This document shows positions 43,461 through 51,868 of a DNA stretch of 64,000 nt, in pieces. The position numbers and the translations under genes were made by a program. The notes below the pieces were generated by a model. The model had not been told where the DNA came from and did not search any database. It saw only the letters and a list, made by a program, of their open reading frames with translations. How positions within the stretch are numbered: position 1 is the first letter of the stretch; each line of letters starts with the position of its first letter. The stretch is from the NCBI GenBank assembly GCA_964390495.1, contig CAYMIN010000003.1:62001-126000 (forward strand), read 5' to 3'. The stretch is from UBA11051 sp964390495 (GTDB lineage Bacteria > Armatimonadota > Zipacnadia > Zipacnadales > UBA11051).

Positions 43461-44120
43461 TCAGCGTCCGAACTTGCCTATCAGTTTCGCTTCGCCAAGT
43501 ATCTTGCCCTCCATTGCCGCCACCAATTCGGCCTTAGCAGCGCCGGGCGCGAGCTCCAGCTCTTCACTGAGGGCGTACAGGCGGAAGGAGTACCGATGCG
43601 CTGCTCCGGGCGGCGGGCACGGGCCGCGGTAGCCGACTGTGGGAAAATCGTTGCGGCCCTGGGTGGCTGTCACCGGCTCACTGAGCGTTTCGTCGGACGG
43701 TAGCGCCGGGGGCAGCTCGCGCAGTTCGGCCGGCATTGCGTAGATGACCCAGTGCACCCAGGTTCCCGCCGGCGCATCCGGGTCATCGCATATCAAGGCC
43801 AGTTGCGCAGTCCCCTCCGGCGCCTCGCCCCAGCTCAGGGGCGGCGAAACATCCTCGCCCGCGCAGGTGTACTCGCTGGGGATGGTTGCGCCATCCTCAA
43901 AGGCGCTGCTCTCAAGTTGCCAGGTCATCGTTTCCTCCTCTGCTGCGGGGGTATCTGCTTGTGTCAATGTCGTGGGCGGCGGCTCGATGGGGACCGCAGA
44001 ACTCTCTCGCTGCGGCCGACGACATGATGCCAGCGCCACCAGCATAGCCGGCAGCAGGACACTAGCTCCAAGCTTCGGCCATACCCTAGCCCTTTTTCTG
44101 AGCTCTGACACCTTGGTCAC
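43461..44120 (-). CDS. YbhB/YbcL-type PEBP lipoprotein
   Basis: The 219-residue protein has a lipoprotein signal with lipobox LASC (cysteine 33), a proline-rich linker to about residue 60, then a phosphatidylethanolamine-binding-protein fold: DVSPPLSWGEAPEG, DPDAPAGTWVHWVIY and YRGPCPP are family hallmarks. It should be anchored outside the cytoplasmic membrane. The role of bacterial members is unclear. GTG starts at 44120 or 44111 are both possible, and neither has a strong ribosome binding site. Confidence 0.9.
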   Translation of the reverse strand: MTKVSELRKRARVWPKLGASVLLPAMLVALASCRRPQRESSAVPIEPPPTTLTQADTPAAEEETMTWQLESSAFEDGATIPSEYTCAGEDVSPPLSWGEAPEGTAQLALICDDPDAPAGTWVHWVIYAMPAELRELPPALPSDETLSEPVTATQGRNDFPTVGYRGPCPPPGAAHRYSFRLYALSEELELAPGAAKAELVAAMEGKILGEAKLIGKFGR

Positions 44121-44198
44121 TTCATTGACAATGCTAGCCTGTTGATCCGCTGCGCTTCAGTATAGTGCAGATCGTCCTGTCAGTGAACCGGGCTGAGA

Positions 44199-44435
44199 CT
44201 AGGCCTCAGGCGGCGCCTCGGTGCTCTCTTGGGCCTCGGCATCTGTTGCTTCGTCGCCTTCTTCTTCCTCGACCCAGATACGACCGATACCGCCGCAGTA
44301 CGAGCATCTGACGGTGGCCCATTGCTTAGTGCTGCGGCCGGCAGCCTTGAGGCAAACGGCGCAACTGCGCCCGCCACTTCGCGTGCAGGTTTTCTGACCA
44401 CCACAGTGTTCGCATACCACAAGCTTCTTGGCCAT
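44199..44435 (-). CDS. Small zinc-ribbon protein
   Basis: From ATG 44435 (AGGAAG nine bases upstream) the product has 78 residues. Six of its cysteines form CxxC pairs at 8/11, 25/28 and 44/47, with a further cysteine at 17; the GG after each resembles DnaJ-type zinc repeats. The C-terminal 25 residues are acidic. It may bind RNA, DNA or a protein partner. The next gene starts 43 bases upstream of nothing obvious, so it probably has its own promoter. Confidence 0.75.
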   Translation of the reverse strand: MAKKLVVCEHCGGQKTCTRSGGRSCAVCLKAAGRSTKQWATVRCSYCGGIGRIWVEEEEGDEATDAEAQESTEAPPEA

Positions 44436-44487
44436 ATCAATCACTTCCTGTCAAAGGCAAGAGGAGGGAACCTGCCTTCCGAATTGA

Positions 44488-46581
44488 TTACCAATTCCGC
44501 GGTTGCTTTTGCAGAGCGTGCAATTCAGGCAGGAGGTCTTCGGGCTGTTGCCCGTACCGGGCGGCATTGAGCGCCCGCTTCCAGACCTCCAGGGCGCCGG
44601 TCGGAGTTTGCCAGACCCGTGCCCCCTCCTGAGTACTCAACTCCAGGGCGGAAGCGATGTTGCCCATCGTGCCGGCCGCGATGGGGGGCAACAGCGACAC
44701 CGCCTGCCGGGCTTGCTCCAGCATATCATCCAACTCCGGCGGGATGTCTGCCTCAGGCTCTTCAGCCTCGGTGAGTGCCGCGCCCTCGATCATCGCTCGC
44801 AGGGCGGCCACCGCCTGCTCCGACTCATGGGCCGGCCCGCTTGCCTCCAGAACCGCCGCCTGCCAGGTATGCCCATCGTGGTCCCCGGTGCTGCCTACGG
44901 CTACCAGATAATGATTGCGCCTCGGTCCCAGCGTCGCTTCGCCTGCGACCACCGTCTGCAGAGTTTCGGCATCGCCGGCGGTGATGAGGCCCTTCAGAGC
45001 TTCAGGCTGCGACTGCTCAATGACCTGTGCCTCCTGCAACGAAACACGTGTCTGCCGGTTCCAGTATTCTGCGATGAATTGCGCCGGTGCCAGCCGCGAG
45101 AGGAGTAGATACGGCTGGCTGCTGAGGTCGGGCGAGTAGCGGTCCAGGCGCTTCCAGCCGACGGCCTGCAGTAATGTGGTCAACTGGCGGAACAGCGGCA
45201 CCAGGGGCTGCTGCCAGCTAATGTAGAGCCTGCGGGGGCCGGGATCGGCTGCCTCTATCGAAATCGTCCACAGGCCATGGTTCGGTTCGACCCGACCGCG
45301 CGCCAGCCAGCCCTCCGGCACCGCCACCGACAGCGCCGGGTAGTCCGGCACCTGCCAGCGGTAACACGGCGGCGCTTGCAGCCAATCCCCGACCGGCACC
45401 TCTTCAGCTCTGACCGAGGCAAGCATTCTCAGCAGCAGCGGCCAGTCGCGTGCGGCGCGATCCGGCACCACGTAGAAGCCGGCCAGCAAAGCCGCCTCGC
45501 CGGCCATGCTGCAACTGCCCAGCACCTGGACTTGTCCGGAGGCGGTTCGGCCGGTGCCGGAAAACACTACCGCTGAGCCGCTACCCGCTGCGGGCGTACT
45601 GCACGGCCGGAAGTCGAAGTCCTGGCCGGCGGATAGCTCCCACTGCTGCAGGGCGGTGCGGGCCACCTCCGCAGCCGTCATTGTACCACGCGGGCAGACC
45701 AGGGGCCATACCACCAACCCGATCGCCCTGCTTGCCACGCCCCGGGGGTGTATCAGCCACTTTCCCTCAACCAGTTCGATTTCGTAGTCGCGAGGCGCCT
45801 TGAGCTGCAGGTACTGGTCCGAGAGCAGGTAAAGCTCCTCAGCACCCGCTGCCGGCGCTGGTGGAGTCACATCGGCATCATAGCGCGGCCCGACCACCGG
45901 CAGGGCCGGTCCTAGGGTCGGCTCATCCGGCTGGCTGATATTGTTGTCGCGGGGCTCGGGCCGTCCCCTATTATCGTCGCGCGGCTCGGGCTTCCAGCCC
46001 GAGTCAACTTGCCCAGGTCGAGCAGTAATCCGCAGATTCCGCGCAACCGGAGCAAGATACCGCGAGATGGTGATGTCGAGTTGCTGGGGCACGGCGAAGG
46101 TGCCAAGCACATAGTAGCGCCCCTTGCAGGCAAAGGCCGCGAACACGCAAGCCACCTTGTGGTTGCCGGCGGTCTGCACCTCACCGATTATCTGTAAGCC
46201 CGCCAGGCCGTCGGCGGTGGAGAACTCGGCCTGCTCGCGCCGCGTGTAGGGATAATCCCGGCGGATCGCGGCTTCATGGGCCAGGGCGGCCGCTTCGGCC
46301 GTTTCCGCCGCGCCTTCCGGCATCGCCCATATCACCAGCTCCAGCGGCCAGGCGCGCGCATCGGGCGGGTATAGCACCAGCCCCGCATCACCATAGCTAT
46401 TGTCGGCGCGCCAGCCTTCCGGCACCGCAATCGTGCAGCGGCCTTCCAGCAGGCTGATTTCCTCAGCACCAGCCGGGGTGCAGCCGCACCAGATAGCGAC
46501 CGCTGCGGTCGCGCAAAGCAGAATGTGGAACCGACCGCGCATTCTCCGACAAGCCTCAGTAGTTGATCTCAAAATCGTCAC
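44488..46581 (-). CDS. Exported protein with three DcrB/PsbP-like repeats
   Basis: The frame from GTG 46581 encodes 697 residues; ATG 46542 is another possible start. A signal peptide lies near residues 14-40 (FHILLCATAAVAIWCGC). Three similar regions of about 140 residues (starting near 45, 255 and 420) each begin with a VPEGW- or APRDYE-like strand and contain a GxYYVLGTFAVP-like or similar strand, as in DUF1795/DcrB or PsbP-like domains. Between the first two lies a 30-residue linker rich in PEPRD, coded by a genomic repeat. Function unknown. Confidence 0.75.
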   Translation of the reverse strand: MTILRSTTEACRRMRGRFHILLCATAAVAIWCGCTPAGAEEISLLEGRCTIAVPEGWRADNSYGDAGLVLYPPDARAWPLELVIWAMPEGAAETAEAAALAHEAAIRRDYPYTRREQAEFSTADGLAGLQIIGEVQTAGNHKVACVFAAFACKGRYYVLGTFAVPQQLDITISRYLAPVARNLRITARPGQVDSGWKPEPRDDNRGRPEPRDNNISQPDEPTLGPALPVVGPRYDADVTPPAPAAGAEELYLLSDQYLQLKAPRDYEIELVEGKWLIHPRGVASRAIGLVVWPLVCPRGTMTAAEVARTALQQWELSAGQDFDFRPCSTPAAGSGSAVVFSGTGRTASGQVQVLGSCSMAGEAALLAGFYVVPDRAARDWPLLLRMLASVRAEEVPVGDWLQAPPCYRWQVPDYPALSVAVPEGWLARGRVEPNHGLWTISIEAADPGPRRLYISWQQPLVPLFRQLTTLLQAVGWKRLDRYSPDLSSQPYLLLSRLAPAQFIAEYWNRQTRVSLQEAQVIEQSQPEALKGLITAGDAETLQTVVAGEATLGPRRNHYLVAVGSTGDHDGHTWQAAVLEASGPAHESEQAVAALRAMIEGAALTEAEEPEADIPPELDDMLEQARQAVSLLPPIAAGTMGNIASALELSTQEGARVWQTPTGALEVWKRALNAARYGQQPEDLLPELHALQKQPRNW
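45978..46003. repeat. Modular hairpin repeat inside a coding sequence
   Basis: CGCGCGGCTCGGGCTTCCAG followed by CCCGAG is the reverse complement of the family core (CTCGGGCTGGAAGCCCGAG). It lies in frame in the exported-protein gene and encodes part of the linker near residue 200. A partial second unit lies just upstream at 45942-45960. Confidence 0.8.
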
Positions 46582-46709
46582 TGTGCCAGTTTCCTGTCTC
46601 CCGGGGCATATTCCTGCAACGGCAAAACCGAGGGGGCCTATCTTGCGACAGGCCCCCGTATCTTCGCAGCTAGCCTATGCCGAGACGGTCAAGCGACGCC
46701 CGCCTGGCC

Positions 46710-48749
46710 TCACTCGACCTCGAGGCCCATGATGTAGTCCTGCAATTGCTTCTGCTTCGCGGTCAAGTCGGCCTTGAGCTTTTTAATCTCGGCCTGGATG
46801 GTCTCGAACTCCTTCTCCTGGGCCGCGAACTTCTGCACGTAGCTCTTGTAGAGCTCAGACTCATGGTCCAACTGCTCCATGTTCTGGCGGATGCGCGCTT
46901 GTTCCTCGCCTATCTCCTCGAGACGGTCTTCGTGCTCATCAATCTGCTGTTGAATACCGGCGATAGCGGTCTTCATCTCCAGGATCTTCTGCAGGGCCGC
47001 TTTCATCTCGTTGCTGATCTTGGGCGCCCGGACGAAGACGGCGACCCGGTCAGCATTGGCATCGGTCAGCGCCACCGTGTGGCTCATGGGCAGCTCCTCG
47101 CTGACTGTGAGCTTGGCCGATTTGCCGGCCTCAACCGGCACTTCGAAGCGATAGACGTCGGCGGTGCGCTCGGCGGCCTGCTTCGGTGCGACGAGCTTCC
47201 AGCCGTCTCGCAGCGGGTGTTCGACGATCACGGTGCGCGCCTCGGCGCCGACATTCTTCAGCGTATAGGTTTGCTCGCTGACCTGCTTGCTGGTAACGGT
47301 CAGCACCCCATGCGAGATCTTGAGGGCGAGAGAGGTCTGGTCGGGCCTTGATTCGCTTTCTGAGTCCACCCGCACGGCCAGGTCCACCGCGTAGGACAAC
47401 AGCCGCTCGTCGCCCGGCGGCACATCGTTGATTAAGGCATCACCGGCATACACGCCCCCGTCGAATACCGTAATCGGCCCGCCCATCAGATGCAGGCTCG
47501 TGCTATTCTTGACCTTGAGGCCGTTGAGGGGATGCTTCGAGTTCACGGAGGCATTGTAGATGGACACCTTCTGGCCCGCGATGTCCTGGTTGATGATGGG
47601 GATCATCGCCGACTGCTGGCGGGCGATGGACACCGGCTGGTCAATGGCGTACTGGAACAGCTCACCGACTTTGCCGGCCCCGACGGCAGCCTCGACGCCC
47701 GCCTCGGCCAGTCCGCCTCGGCCCAGCATGGCGTAGGCCAACTCCGCACCCGCCGCACGGTCGGCAGCCGCCTCTGCTCTGCGCGCGCCTGCCGTTCCGG
47801 GCGCTGGTGGTGCCGGCGCCATGGCCACAGGTTTGGCGGGCTCTTTGCTTTCGAAAGCGCCCTCATACATCTGCGGCCGCGTGGTCGCGGCGATCTGCGG
47901 CTCGACCACGGGTCGGTCCACGTAGAGCGGCTCATAGAGGTTCTCGATGAAGCTAATCGGCTGGCCCGACACCAGCGCCAGACTGACGCCTTTCCAGTCG
48001 TCATCGGTGGTGTTCTCGACGATGGCCCAGCCCTGGATGAACAGCTTGTCGCCGCCGGCCAGCAGCCGGTAGCTGGTCTTCCAGACCGGTGTTTCCAGCA
48101 GGTAGCCGACTCGCACCTGGCGGCTGCCCTGGCCTAAGAACGATACGCTGACAGTGCGCTTGTCCAGATCCCGGGAGGCGGCGATGGCGGCAAGGGCCTT
48201 CTGCAGGTCGCTGCTCAGCTTCTCCTCGGTCAGGGTCACCGACTTCATGTGCCAGACCGGCACCTGCACGATGCCTTTATCAGTAAGCAGGTTGAGCACT
48301 TCGTAGGTGACTACGTTTTCGCCGACGGATTTCTCCTGCTCCTCGACGCCCATGATGGTGCCGGCGACGGGGCCGTCGGCGGTAACGATACTGACCTTCG
48401 CCCCCAGCAGGCTGTAGAGCAATTCGGCCAGGGACTCGTTGCCCACAACATCCACGGCGAACGATCTCAAAGTATGGCTCAACGGGTCCTGCGGCGCGTA
48501 GGTAACCGGGCCGATCTTGCCGCCGCTGAGGTCCTGCAGGGTCATGGACTTGAGCAAGTCGTTGATCTGGTCAACGCGGAAGGACAGGTCCACGCTGCAG
48601 TTGCCCTGGATGGTCCCGGCGCGTTGGAAATGGCCGACGCCGCTGGAGAACAGCACCACCTGGCTAATCGGCAATTCCGCCGCGAAGCTGCTGACCGCCA
48701 CTAGGGCCAGTACCACTGCTACGGGAACAACGGATCTGATTCTCATCAT
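46710..48749 (-). CDS. DUF4139 domain protein
   Basis: The 679-residue protein from ATG 48749 (GGAGG about six bases upstream) has a signal peptide (VVPVAVVLALVAVSSFA) and the opening strand ISQVVLFSSGVGHF. The middle section, with VRVGYLLETPVWKTSYRL and GWAIVENTTDDDWKGVSL, matches the DUF4139/mucoidy-inhibitor-like fold. The last 100 residues form a coiled coil. It is probably periplasmic or surface-associated. The family has no settled function. Confidence 0.9.
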   Translation of the reverse strand: MMRIRSVVPVAVVLALVAVSSFAAELPISQVVLFSSGVGHFQRAGTIQGNCSVDLSFRVDQINDLLKSMTLQDLSGGKIGPVTYAPQDPLSHTLRSFAVDVVGNESLAELLYSLLGAKVSIVTADGPVAGTIMGVEEQEKSVGENVVTYEVLNLLTDKGIVQVPVWHMKSVTLTEEKLSSDLQKALAAIAASRDLDKRTVSVSFLGQGSRQVRVGYLLETPVWKTSYRLLAGGDKLFIQGWAIVENTTDDDWKGVSLALVSGQPISFIENLYEPLYVDRPVVEPQIAATTRPQMYEGAFESKEPAKPVAMAPAPPAPGTAGARRAEAAADRAAGAELAYAMLGRGGLAEAGVEAAVGAGKVGELFQYAIDQPVSIARQQSAMIPIINQDIAGQKVSIYNASVNSKHPLNGLKVKNSTSLHLMGGPITVFDGGVYAGDALINDVPPGDERLLSYAVDLAVRVDSESESRPDQTSLALKISHGVLTVTSKQVSEQTYTLKNVGAEARTVIVEHPLRDGWKLVAPKQAAERTADVYRFEVPVEAGKSAKLTVSEELPMSHTVALTDANADRVAVFVRAPKISNEMKAALQKILEMKTAIAGIQQQIDEHEDRLEEIGEEQARIRQNMEQLDHESELYKSYVQKFAAQEKEFETIQAEIKKLKADLTAKQKQLQDYIMGLEVE

Positions 48750-48947
48750 TTTAGCCTCCATAGTACTGCGCTTGATTGCATGTCGTGGGGTCGCCCGCAT
48801 AGCCGGGGAGTATCTGCCCCCATCGTCGGCCGCTGCCGGCCGAAACCTGCCTGGCTGCGATTCCCGGTTGACACCTCACGCCCTTTGACGATGCGCGGGC
48901 AGTTGCTGTTCCAGTTCGCCACCATATCTCGCTAGCCCAAATAAGAA

Positions 48948-49034
48948 CGCGTAGCTCGGCCTCGGCGTGGTGTCCGTTCTACCACGCTGAGGTGAGAATG
49001 CGCCAGGATTCTCAGCTTCCAGCCCGAGGTCGTT
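48948..49034 (-). repeat. Modular hairpin repeat (two-hairpin form, inverted)
   Basis: Read on the minus strand, AACGACCTCGGGCTGGAAGC is followed by a 7-bp stem (ATTCTCA with TGAGAAT) and a 12-bp stem with one mismatch (ACCACGCTGAGG with CCTCGGCGTGGT), then CCGAGCTACGCG. The outer arms equal those at 1-72 and 5180-5211. The rest of 48750-49078 holds nothing recognisable. Confidence 0.8.
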
Positions 49035-49078
49035 ACCCCATCCTGCAAATCGCCGATTCTACTCACGAGTAATCCAGG

Positions 49079-49519
49079 CTAGCCGTGGCGGTCTATCAGC
49101 ATCAGGGGTTGCTCGGCGTCCACCTGCTGCCGGTCCTCGACTAGTACCCCAATTATCTTGCCGCGGATCGGGCTGGTGACATCGTGGTAGAGCTTCATGG
49201 CCTCGACCAGGCCGACGGTATCGCCGATCTCGACCAGATCGCCAACGTCGGCAAAGGGCTTGACATCGGGCGAGGGGGCGTGGTAGAAGGTGCCGGCAAT
49301 GGGGGACAGCAGGGGCATGACATGGTCCGGCAACTGCTCCGGATCAGTGGTGGCCGGCGGTGCCTCGGTGAGCGGCGCGCAGCCGACAACTAGCTGCTGC
49401 GGCGTCGGCGCTTTGACCGCAACGGCGAAGTCACCGGTCTCGACCTCGATCTCGGCCAACTGCTCCGCTTCGAGCAGACCCAAGAGCCACCCGATGTCGT
49501 CGTCTGAGAACCCGTCCAT
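49079..49519 (-). CDS. accB: Biotin carboxyl carrier protein of acetyl-CoA carboxylase
   Basis: The 146-residue carrier has a C-terminal biotinyl domain (from about 68) with lysine 109 in VEAMKLYHD, the site of biotin attachment, and SPIAGTFYHAPSPD, the thumb region typical of AccB. The N-terminal 65 residues are a shorter, less conserved linker. Neighbouring accC is not in the window. The start is preceded by GGAAC. Function in fatty-acid synthesis is from the family. Confidence 0.92.
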   Translation of the reverse strand: MDGFSDDDIGWLLGLLEAEQLAEIEVETGDFAVAVKAPTPQQLVVGCAPLTEAPPATTDPEQLPDHVMPLLSPIAGTFYHAPSPDVKPFADVGDLVEIGDTVGLVEAMKLYHDVTSPIRGKIIGVLVEDRQQVDAEQPLMLIDRHG

Positions 49520-49686
49520 AGCAGTTTGGTTCCTATTGGGCAGCGGCAGTAAGTGGCTTGACCCTCACTAGTGGCAACGGGTATTTGCCCGTCGTCAGTG
49601 AGCAGGCTGTGCAGCTTGCGGTAGTTGGTCGGTAGCGGGGACATGACCTGAACTGACTCGGGCCGGAGCCACTGCCGTTGCTTTGT

Positions 49687-49847
49687 GGAGGGGCCGTTTC
49701 GAACGTCGCACGCTGTTTGTCCGACGTGAGGCCGGCCCACGCAGAACGGTATCCTGGCGAGCTTTACAGAGCCACACAGCTAACGGCAACGGCTGGGCCA
49801 GCCTTGTGAGCTTTGCACAGCAAAGCCCACTGCGACAGGCCCCTCCA
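49687..49847. repeat. MITE-like element, 161 bp
   Basis: The ends are perfect 9-bp inverted repeats (GGAGGGGCC / GGCCCCTCC). The outer 50-55 bases at each side match the inverted copy at 62344-62503, while the middle has diverged. Internal palindromes are present. No open reading frame of note and no clear target duplication are seen. Confidence 0.8.
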
Positions 49848-49961
49848 TTGCAGCCAACCAAGCCACACTGTCACCCTAGGGCTTCACGTACCCAAGGTTC
49901 GCATGACTACAGTGGAAGCCCGAGCCCCGCGACTGTTGCTGGATGTGTGGTAGTTTGCTGG

Positions 49962-50035
49962 TAGCGGGGGAGGGATTTGAACCCCCGACGACGCGGGTAT
50001 GAGCCGCGCGCTCTGACCGTCTGAGCTACCCCGCC
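49962..50035 (-). tRNA. tRNA-Met (CAU), elongator type
   Basis: Read on the minus strand, 74 bases fold into a full cloverleaf: acceptor GGCGGGG with CCCCGCU, D stem GCUC/GAGC, anticodon stem CGCGG/CCGCG with loop CUCAUAC (anticodon CAU), T stem GGGGG/CCCUC. The start G1:U72 pair and lack of a three-GC initiator stem point to elongator methionine. CCA is not encoded. Confidence 0.93.
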
Positions 50036-50054
50036 ACCCATCACCTGATAGCGC

Positions 50055-50222
50055 TTACCGGGAGCTGAACCGCTTCTTCTTGCGGGCCTTCTTCGCCTTG
50101 CGCCGCTCTTCGGCCTTGCGGGCCTCGACCTCGCGCCGGACCTGCTCTGCCATTGACTCTTCCAGTTCGCGTAGCGAGGTGTCGTCAAACTGGGCGAGCT
50201 TTTCATAATCTACTTTGGGCAT
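50055..50222 (-). CDS. Small basic lysine/arginine-rich protein
   Basis: The 55-residue product from ATG 50222 (GGAGG nine bases upstream) has an acidic N-terminal helix, then about 25 residues that are more than half lysine, arginine and alanine (RRKAKKARKKKR). It sits directly upstream of tRNA-Met. The strong ribosome binding site supports it as real. Nucleic-acid binding is likely; I do not recognise the family. Confidence 0.65.
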   Translation of the reverse strand: MPKVDYEKLAQFDDTSLRELEESMAEQVRREVEARKAEERRKAKKARKKKRFSSR

Positions 50223-50486
50223 GCTCTCAAGCCTCCAAGGACAGTCACTATACAAGAAGCCCTACGCCAAGTCAATAGCGGGGTGCCGGTACTCGTGAGC
50301 TAGTACCATACATGGGTTACAGTTGAGCAGTGGTTGTGCCGTTGTCGTAGCCGTGCCCTGCCAGGCCCTTCGAGACATTCATTGAATTGTTGGGACGGAG
50401 TTGCATTTGGGACGCTGAAGCAAGGGCCGACGCAGCATGGCAGTTGGTGCAAGCCGGCCGCTCTTGCCTCCCCAACTGCCAAAGAA

Positions 50487-50561
50487 CCTGGAGGGCAGGC
50501 ATCCCTGCCTGTCGCGGCTTTTGGCAACGGCATGGACAGGCAGGGATGCCTGTCCTCCAGG
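50487..50561. repeat. Long inverted repeat (27-bp arms)
   Basis: Arms 50487-50513 and 50535-50561 pair at 26 of 27 positions around a 21-base loop; each contains GGCAGGCATCCCTGCC or its complement. Such a stem could form a cruciform or an RNA hairpin. The neighbourhood 50256-50727 holds no gene I can support. Confidence 0.85.
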
Positions 50562-50727
50562 AAGGCGTTGTTTATGGCGGCCTGATAGGAGTCCATCGCC
50601 GGCTGCGTTTCCTTCCTAATCAGTAAAGAAATGTCTAGAGGGCCTCGGCTACGCCATGCTGTTTTTTTGGAACATAATCTGGCCGGAACTGTTAGTAATA
50701 ACGGGAAGGTATATTGCGTAAGCCTTC

Positions 50728-50756
50728 TTGACGGTTGGGTGTGCTGTGAATATAAT
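50728..50756 (+). promoter_or_regulatory. Sigma-70-type promoter upstream of the pseudopilin cluster
   Basis: TTGACG, a 17-base spacer and TATAAT give a near-consensus promoter. The first pseudopilin starts at 51010, so the leader would be about 250 bases. The leader is AT-rich and contains no obvious gene; it may hold regulatory structure. Confidence 0.75.
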
Positions 50757-51009
50757 GCCGATGACCCGAACTCATACGCTACACATCTGCAAGGGGTCAT
50801 GTAGATTCGGGGAGGTGATGCCGTAGGGTTGAGGAATAGTAGCGGGGGATAGCAATAATCACTGATCAGTAGCAGCAATGTTTTAGACGCAAAAAAACTT
50901 GGGAACAAGAAGGTATGTAAGGGTCGTAACGCGAAGTATGCCGTACTCGTACTAGAACGGGAGACGTTTATCAGTCCCCAAAACATCATTTGGAAGTAGG
51001 GAGGTCGAA

Positions 51010-51678
51010 ATGAGGAAGAAAGGCTTCACGCTCATTGAGCTATTGGTGGTGATAGCCATCATAGCGATCCTGGCCGCCATTCTCTTCCCGGTATTTGCCC
51101 GGGCGCGTGAGAAGGCTCGCCAGTCCAACTGCTTGTCCAATATCAAGCAGCAGATGACCGGTGTCTTGATGTATGCTCAGGACTATGACGAAACCATGCC
51201 GCGCCTCAACGTTGCTTGCGCTCAGTACACACTACCTGGGGGCGGCGTCGACACCAGTGGTATTATGCCTTGGTGTATAAGCATGCTCCCCTACATCAAG
51301 AACGTCCAGATTTTCAACTGCCCGTCGGTCAGCGCCGCGTGGGACGGCGGCAAGACCGACACTTCGAGCGACCACAGTTGTGACGCCATCTCCTACGGTT
51401 ACAACGACCGTTGCTCCGGTGTAGCGAACGCCAAGTTCAACTTCGTATCGGAGACGTTCGTTATCGCCGACAAGCAAGATACAAGTATCTACTATATCGG
51501 CGACAACACAGACGACAGGACCGACATCGCATTGGACCGCCACAACGAAGGCGCCAACATCGGCTTCGCCGATGGTCACGGCAAGTGGATGAAGGGCAGC
51601 AACATCCCGTCGGCAGTTACTGACCCGGTCAACGAGAGTCGCTTCTGGTATCCCACCTACGACGGTCCCAATCCGTAA
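51010..51678 (+). CDS. Pseudopilin with H-x9-DG motif (tandem copy 1)
   Basis: The 222-residue protein has the prepilin site KKG/FTLIELLVV with E at +5 of the mature chain and a hydrophobic helix, then FARAREKARQ, CLSN and AQDYDE. The C-terminus has DRHNEGANIGFADGHGKW, the H-x9-DG motif. GGGAGG precedes the ATG. The first 200 bases are almost identical to copy 2, and the middle is different. It is probably an inner-membrane pilus or secretion pseudopilus subunit. A strong terminator follows. Confidence 0.9.
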   Translation: MRKKGFTLIELLVVIAIIAILAAILFPVFARAREKARQSNCLSNIKQQMTGVLMYAQDYDETMPRLNVACAQYTLPGGGVDTSGIMPWCISMLPYIKNVQIFNCPSVSAAWDGGKTDTSSDHSCDAISYGYNDRCSGVANAKFNFVSETFVIADKQDTSIYYIGDNTDDRTDIALDRHNEGANIGFADGHGKWMKGSNIPSAVTDPVNESRFWYPTYDGPNP

Positions 51679-51716
51679 GGTCGGACATCGTAGCTGCACA
51701 GACAAGCCAACCAAAA

Positions 51717-51747
51717 GAGCGGCACCGCCAGGCGCCGCTCTTTTTTT
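51717..51747 (+). terminator. Intrinsic terminator after pseudopilin copy 1
   Basis: GAGCGGC and GCCGCTC form a 7-bp stem around a 10-base loop, directly followed by seven T. Confidence 0.85.
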
Positions 51748-51750
51748 CTG

Positions 51751-51868
51751 CAAAAAGCGGCTTGCCAGGAAGGTAAGCCAGAGCCGCAAGGCGAAAAACA
51801 TATTGACGTTGGCAGCAAATCGGGGTAACCTTTCGAGTTACAGACCGAGAACTTGTAGGGAGGTCGAA
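51751..51868 (+). repeat. Leader repeat duplicated before pseudopilin copies 2 and 3
   Basis: The segment 51751-51868, including a hairpin-prone AAGCGGCTTGCC...GCCGC block, the promoter and the ribosome binding site, recurs with about two changes before copy 3 (about 52617-52734). It shows tandem duplication of promoter and gene together. Confidence 0.85.
51803..51831 (+). promoter_or_regulatory. Promoter of pseudopilin copy 2
   Basis: TTGACG, 17-base spacer, TAACCT; the ATG follows 38 bases later. The same pair is repeated before copy 3. Confidence 0.75.

Noticed and set aside
49687..49847. Pair of rho-independent terminators around tRNA-Met
   Set aside because: The palindromes lack T-runs and recur as a larger two-ended element at 62344-62503, which fits a repeat better.
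50757..51009. Cyclic-di-GMP-I riboswitch in the pseudopilin leader (GACGCAAA-like string)
   Set aside because: Only a short match; the conserved tetraloop and receptor segments are not found.
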